This document shows positions 59,966-64,000 of a stretch of 64,000 nt of DNA, piece by piece (the stretch's first letter is position 1; every line of letters begins with the position of its first letter). The notes under the pieces are model-generated. The model searched no databases, had not been told where the DNA came from, and worked only from the letters and a program-made list of their open reading frames with translations. The position numbers and the translations under genes are program-made. This stretch comes from Gemmatimonadales bacterium UBA2975 (lineage in GTDB: Bacteria; Gemmatimonadota; Gemmatimonadetes; Longimicrobiales; Gaopeijiaceae). The stretch covers positions 1-64,000 of the forward strand of contig DEAT01000012.1 of the NCBI GenBank assembly GCA_002348265.1. The letters run 5' to 3'.

Positions 59966-60101
59966 ACGCGTGCCACGCTAAAACGTGATCGTGCATCCGA
60001 CTGTCTAGCATCACAGTCAAGATGGTGGACCTTTAGCAGGGCACCGAGGTTAAGGATTAAAGTCGCTCTCCTTACGTTTCGCATGATCTGGCGGGTACTG
60101 G

Positions 60102-62516
60102 TTGTCAATCGAACTTGAACGGCTAAAAGCTGCTCTCCCACAGCGCTACACGTTAATTCGTGAACTCGCTCGGGGAGGCATGTCACGCGTCTACTTGGCC
60201 CGTGAGTCTATGCCAGGCCGTGACGTTGTGATCAAGGTGCTAGACCACGAACTCTCTGCGCGGATGGGTCCCGACAAGTTCGTTCATGAGGTTGAGGTCA
60301 CATCTCAGCTTCAACATCCCCATGTGGTCCCTATCTATTCGGCCGGTGACGCGGACGGGACACTCTACTACGTAATGCCGTACATAGATGGTGCCAGCCT
60401 TCGTGATCGTCTCGCTAGAGAGGGAAGGCTGCCGATCGATGAGTCGTTGAATATCACGTACCAAATAGCTAACGCTCTTCAACACGCTCACACCAAGGGA
60501 GTAACTCACAGCGATATCAAACCTTCCAATATCATGTTTCAGGGCGGACTCGCGGTAGTCACCGACTTCGGTATAGCAGATGCCCTAAGGGTCCACGAAG
60601 AAGGAGGTGAATTCACCCGAAACGGTCTTCCAATCGGCAGTCCGGATTACATGAGTCCGGAGCAAGCCAGCGGTGACAACCGGGTCGACGAGAAAACTGA
60701 TATATACGCCCTAGCTTGCGTTCTCTTTGAAATGCTGGCTGGCCAGCCCCCGTTTCACAGCCGCACAGCTCAGGCCACCCTCGCTCGCCATCTCACGGAC
60801 ACCATGCCGTCAATAAGGTCGGTCCGATCTTCTGTACCTCTCGCGCTCGAACAAGTCATAGCTCAGGCACTCTCGAAGTCTCCGGCTGACCGGCAGAATA
60901 CTGTCTCCCAATTTGCCGAGGCCTTAGTCGTCGCAAACAGCATAGAGCCGCCGCTCACAGGTGAGACCGAACCAAGGCATCCAGCGCGCTCTTCTTGGCG
61001 CACCTGGGTTACGGTTAGTGTCCTAGCGATCTCAGCTATCGGATTTATGATTCGGGGATGGCCGGGCACATCCCAGAATGGGCAATGGGAGTCGTCCGTG
61101 GCCGTAATTCCATTTGAGAACCGGACAGGTGACCAAGCGTTCGACCTCCTCGGACTGTCGATCGCCGAAGAAGTAATCACTCGACTAACAACGGTCCCCG
61201 GCGTGTTTGTCATCGATCCGTATACAGCAGTCTCCGCCATGCGCGCCGAGATCGGCACTCCCGACCTTCTCGATTCTCTGAAAGTAGAACGGATTCTGCA
61301 TGGCTACATTGAGAGCCGCGGAAATCGACTGATCGTGAACGTCTCGGAATCAAACCCCGAAGGATTCATCTCATTCAGGACCCAGTATGAAATACATCCT
61401 GACAGTCTCACCAGTGGGCAAGTAAGAGTCACGAACGCGGTGACCCTTTCTTTCCTGAGGGACGTTGGTCTTGAAAACCTCTTCGATCCTGGAGGCTCGG
61501 TGATTGGTCCCGGTCGGGACGCGTATCTCGCAGGGAATGAAGCCCTCGGACAGAGGACGCCGGAGGGTATGCGTGAGGCCACCCTTCGCTTCCGAGAAGC
61601 AATCGAGCTAGAACCCCGGTCCGCCACTGCTCTCTCTGCTTTATCGTCGACATATGCTCTATCTCTCTATTACAAGTACGATATCGGCTTAACGCCCTAC
61701 GAACTCGCGGCTCGTTCACTGGCAGCAGCCGACTCCGCGATCGCGGTGGGGCCCCAAGTCGCCAATGGGTACTCCGCGCGAGGCTACATTCGAGGTCTGT
61801 TGAGGATTGACATGGATGGAGCTGCTGAAGACTTCGAAACGGCAGAGTCTCTGGCACCAAACGCTCCAAACGGACCAAGCTGGTCCGCCCGCATTCTAGC
61901 TGGACAGGGAAGGATAGATGAGGCATTCAGAGAAGCAGAGCGGGCTCGAGACCTCGATCCTCGTCAAGCGGGGCGTCGAACGGCTCTAGCATCTCTTGGT
62001 TTTCAACTTGGTCGCTACGATGTCACTATCGAGGAGGCACGTGAAGCCTATGGCATCGAAAACCAGCTCCTGCTTGCCAAGGCATTCGAAGGTCGTGCGT
62101 TGGCGATGGTCGGCCGCACGCGAGAGTGTCTCTCGATCGACTTCGGGGTATATGACCTAGTTCGAGCGCTATGCCTTCACCTAGGAGGGAGGGTAGTTGA
62201 AGCACGAAAGGTGGTTGAAGACGCCGAAAGGCAGTTAGAAAGCGAAGGAAGTCCTCACGCTGACTATACAGCCGAGCTAATCGCGCAGGACCTGGCTTCA
62301 TATTATGGAGTGATAGGAGACGCGAGCAGTGCCACCCGGTGGATTGAATTCGCCTTCGACCTATCCCCATCAGGTGTAGACACACGCGTCCTCGGATCCT
62401 CTCTGTTCGAGCCGGTAAGGAATGACCCTAGATTCAGTCAAGCTATAGATGAAGTGCATAGCTCGGCTCGCGAGCGGGTACGGAATATGCGGACGAGCCT
62501 CGACGGTGACCTCTGA
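60102..62516 (+). CDS. Membrane Ser/Thr protein kinase with C-terminal TPR-like domain
   Basis: 804 residues. Kinase domain about 15-275: glycine loop ELARGGMSRVYLA, Lys45 in VVIKVL, catalytic loop THSDIKPSN (Asp138), DFG at 155-157 and SPDYMSPEQAS. The usual HRD arginine is Ser (HSD), a non-RD kinase. A membrane segment near 299-316 is followed by a periplasmic part with AVIPFENRTGDQAFDLLG (about 335-352, FlgO/adenylate-cyclase-associated-like) and TPR-like helices from about 470 (ATLRFREAIELEPRS, AAEDFETAESLAPNA). The start is TTG at 60102; a stop lies 18 nt upstream in frame and the next Met is inside the glycine loop. The gene type is strongly expanded in Gemmatimonadota. Confidence 0.9.
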   Translation: MSIELERLKAALPQRYTLIRELARGGMSRVYLARESMPGRDVVIKVLDHELSARMGPDKFVHEVEVTSQLQHPHVVPIYSAGDADGTLYYVMPYIDGASLRDRLAREGRLPIDESLNITYQIANALQHAHTKGVTHSDIKPSNIMFQGGLAVVTDFGIADALRVHEEGGEFTRNGLPIGSPDYMSPEQASGDNRVDEKTDIYALACVLFEMLAGQPPFHSRTAQATLARHLTDTMPSIRSVRSSVPLALEQVIAQALSKSPADRQNTVSQFAEALVVANSIEPPLTGETEPRHPARSSWRTWVTVSVLAISAIGFMIRGWPGTSQNGQWESSVAVIPFENRTGDQAFDLLGLSIAEEVITRLTTVPGVFVIDPYTAVSAMRAEIGTPDLLDSLKVERILHGYIESRGNRLIVNVSESNPEGFISFRTQYEIHPDSLTSGQVRVTNAVTLSFLRDVGLENLFDPGGSVIGPGRDAYLAGNEALGQRTPEGMREATLRFREAIELEPRSATALSALSSTYALSLYYKYDIGLTPYELAARSLAAADSAIAVGPQVANGYSARGYIRGLLRIDMDGAAEDFETAESLAPNAPNGPSWSARILAGQGRIDEAFREAERARDLDPRQAGRRTALASLGFQLGRYDVTIEEAREAYGIENQLLLAKAFEGRALAMVGRTRECLSIDFGVYDLVRALCLHLGGRVVEARKVVEDAERQLESEGSPHADYTAELIAQDLASYYGVIGDASSATRWIEFAFDLSPSGVDTRVLGSSLFEPVRNDPRFSQAIDEVHSSARERVRNMRTSLDGDL

Positions 62517-62550
62517 GCACTTTCCTACTATCCGTGGGGCATCAGGTATC

Positions 62551-63276
62551 GTGAGACTAGTCACGCTAGGGCTAGCGATGACACACCTTCTCAGTGCTCC
62601 TGCCTTTTCGTCCGCCCAACAACGCTCGGAGACCGCCAATGTACTCTCTGTGCTGCAGGATGGAGGGTTGTGGGTCACAATTCCGATATTGGCCGGCGAA
62701 GGCACTATCAGCACAGTTCGCGTCCCTGCCATGGCACTCGGTATCACCGGATGCGTGAACGTCTGGCACGGCCACTCCGGGAACTGGCATATTGAAGCTC
62801 ACGAAAAGGTGCTCGGCTCGGTGTTAAGAATCGACGCACAGCCTGGGTTAGGGGTCCCCTTTGAGCACGACTTTGGGATGCAGGCTCAGGTCGACGTCAA
62901 ATTCAGCTGGAGCGAAGCACGCGACACGACTCTGATGCTCTGGGTCGGCATAGCACTAGCGGGTGCCAACAACGAATCTTTGTGCCAGCCGAAATACGGG
63001 GACAACGGAGTCTTTGGCGTCAATAGATCTGGACTGCGGTCACCTTTGACCATGGAATATTCTCTACCAGATAGAGTCGATCTCCCTGCGCTCCTAGGAC
63101 AAGAGGAAGAGACCTCGAGCGAGCTATCTCCGCTCCGTCGTCTAGACGGAACAACCTCGACTCGAAAATCTCGGTCTCGCCGTCTTCGGGGATCTCATGC
63201 ATCCGAATTTCGTGCTGTATCAAAAGCATCGAGTCACCCCAAGGAACCACCGAACGCAACAGGTACGACCCGCTGA
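62551..63276 (+). CDS. Small secreted protein of unknown function, 3' end uncertain
   Basis: 241 residues from GTG at 62551, 34 nt after the kinase stop. The first 22 residues (RLVTLGLAMTHLLSAPAF, then SSAQQ) make a good signal peptide. The next about 130 residues include VNVWHGHSGNWHIEAHEK and a lone-Cys segment GITGCVNV; no family is recognised. From about residue 157 the frame overlaps the opposite-strand propeller gene by 257 nt, and the C-terminal part is Arg/Ser-rich with shadow-like composition. The protein could therefore really end earlier through an undetected frameshift, or the overlap may be genuine. Confidence 0.5.
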   Translation: MRLVTLGLAMTHLLSAPAFSSAQQRSETANVLSVLQDGGLWVTIPILAGEGTISTVRVPAMALGITGCVNVWHGHSGNWHIEAHEKVLGSVLRIDAQPGLGVPFEHDFGMQAQVDVKFSWSEARDTTLMLWVGIALAGANNESLCQPKYGDNGVFGVNRSGLRSPLTMEYSLPDRVDLPALLGQEEETSSELSPLRRLDGTTSTRKSRSRRLRGSHASEFRAVSKASSHPKEPPNATGTTR

Positions 63277-64000
63277 CTTGATCGAATTGACGACCCAAGC
63301 CGATCCCGTCATCACTGTACACGACGATCGGATTGAAGTCTTCAAAGGCTTTACTCCAAACTTCAGCACCGGCCTCGTCATGTAGGCGAACCATCGACTG
63401 AACGAAGCTGACATCGATCACTCCACTTCGTGTACAAAGCAACTCAGACGGCGTCAGTTCTTCAACAGCGATCTCTTGTAATTCTGGACTAAGTTCATCT
63501 GCTCCAGCCACGCGCGGAGCGTCCCCAAAAGATCGCACTGCCCCCCCCACTCCTAATTCATGGATAATCTTCCCATTGAGCAGGTAGCTGATGTAGGTGC
63601 GATCACCAACAGAGCAAAAGCCTGTCTCACCGAATGCAAACGCTCTCCACCGATTCTTGAAAGCGAGGGTCTCAGTTCCAACCTCGAATGTCGAAACCCA
63701 TGAACTCCCCGGGTCCCAGACCATCAATCGACCTGAGTCGCTCCAAGCGATACCTGAAGGTCTGTCGATTTGTCCTTCTTCGAGACCGATTTCAGTCAGA
63801 GACGATATATAGCCGCCATCCGAGTCGAATAGGTGCACCCTAGGACCGCCGAGATCCAAAACCGCAAGGTGTCCATCTGAATCTACCTCGACGTCCCAAA
63901 TACCCTCGAAGACTTCATGGGAGGCACCAGTCTCTTTGCCCAGCTCAAAAATGGTATCAAACACCAACCCCTCGAATGACGAAGGCATGTCGGGAGGCGA
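63020..64000 (-). CDS. Beta-propeller (6-bladed, NHL-like) protein, N-terminus beyond window
   Basis: About 326 residues inside the window. The frame remains open to base 64000 (SPPD precedes the Met at 63988), so the real start and any signal peptide lie outside. Propeller-like repeats are visible: GIWDVEVDSDGHLAVLDLGG (VHLFDSDGGYISSLTEIG next), then PSGIAWSDSGRLMVWDPGSS (VSTFEVGT next), like 6-bladed beta-propeller lipoproteins of the NHL type. The C-terminus ends SKVTAVQIY. It overlaps the plus-strand secreted protein tail to tail. Function unknown; such proteins are commonly extracellular in this kind of genome. Confidence 0.75.
   Translation of the reverse strand, partial: SPPDMPSSFEGLVFDTIFELGKETGASHEVFEGIWDVEVDSDGHLAVLDLGGPRVHLFDSDGGYISSLTEIGLEEGQIDRPSGIAWSDSGRLMVWDPGSSWVSTFEVGTETLAFKNRWRAFAFGETGFCSVGDRTYISYLLNGKIIHELGVGGAVRSFGDAPRVAGADELSPELQEIAVEELTPSELLCTRSGVIDVSFVQSMVRLHDEAGAEVWSKAFEDFNPIVVYSDDGIGLGRQFDQVSGSYLLRSVVPWGDSMLLIQHEIRMHEIPEDGETEIFESRLFRLDDGAEIARSRSLPLVLGAQGDRLYLVENIPWSKVTAVQIY

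Larger units (their letters stand above)
59759..60101. other. Divergent region between thiC and the kinase gene
   Basis: 343 nt without a protein gene. It contains the TPP riboswitch and its predicted promoter on the minus strand. On the plus side, just before the kinase, is an 11-codon frame (ATG at 60083) ending with a TGA that overlaps the kinase start region; it could be a short leader but has no independent support. I see no clear plus-strand promoter. Confidence 0.5.

Noticed and set aside
60083..60118. 11-codon leader peptide before the kinase gene
   Set aside because: There is no ribosome site or conserved content, and it only overlaps the kinase start by chance as far as can be seen.
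1..64000. tRNA, rRNA, CRISPR array, insertion sequence, prophage or toxin-antitoxin genes
   Set aside because: None could be recognised: no spaced direct repeats, no transposase or integrase motifs, and no clover-leaf-like segments in the intergenic gaps.

Overview
This window looks like bacterial chromosome from a diderm (outer-membrane) bacterium, most likely a Gemmatimonadota or close relative. An outer membrane is shown by TamA/TamB, a FecA-like TonB receptor and several lipoproteins. The phylum guess is an inference. It rests mainly on the Ser/Thr kinase with C-terminal TPR-like repeats at 60.1 kb, whose kinase domain resembles the expanded Gemmatimonadota family, and on the mix of Tat-exported amidase, PQQ propeller protein and coproporphyrin-type haem genes. 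I found no tRNA, rRNA, CRISPR array, insertion sequence or prophage.

Region 1 (1-26.6 kb, all minus strand) is a dense housekeeping run, read from right to left: yebC, ruvC-ruvA-ruvB, queA, tgt, yajC, def, fmt, tenI-thiS-thiG, rsmB, a PASTA protein, a TlpA-like thioredoxin, a YbbR protein, tsaD, lgt, a metallophosphoesterase, tamA, tamB, htpX, uvrA and the start of pspA. Many stops and starts overlap by 1-4 nt, so translational coupling is likely. A thiazole cassette sits between fmt and rsmB, and rsmB then seems to lack a standard start codon.

Region 2 (26.8-36.2 kb, minus strand) is an iron-acquisition block. A near-perfect Fur-type palindrome precedes a 71-residue lipoprotein, a FecA-like receptor and a DUF4856 lipoprotein; a membrane glycosyltransferase and a FAD oxidoreductase follow. 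A second Fur-type box precedes a small Cys-rich protein that overlaps a stand-alone, cysteine-free, divergent ribosomal protein S4 gene. A nucleotide-sugar epimerase gene lies upstream of these.

Region 3 (36.2-46.9 kb, plus strand) encodes almost the whole coproporphyrin-dependent haem pathway in one cluster: hemB, chdC (hemQ), hemA, hemC, hemD, hemL, hemE, cpfC (hemH), cgoX (hemY), then an unknown four-helix membrane protein. A third Fur-type box lies upstream of hemB. HemA carries an internal duplication of its C-terminal dimerisation segment.

Region 4 (46.9-64 kb) has an orphan outer-membrane barrel protein, two different amidases, a divergent PQQ-type propeller lipoprotein and a large lipoprotein of unknown function. 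It also has a thiC-tdh-kbl cluster behind a clear TPP riboswitch, the kinase/TPR protein, a small secreted protein and a partial beta-propeller protein that runs off the right edge.
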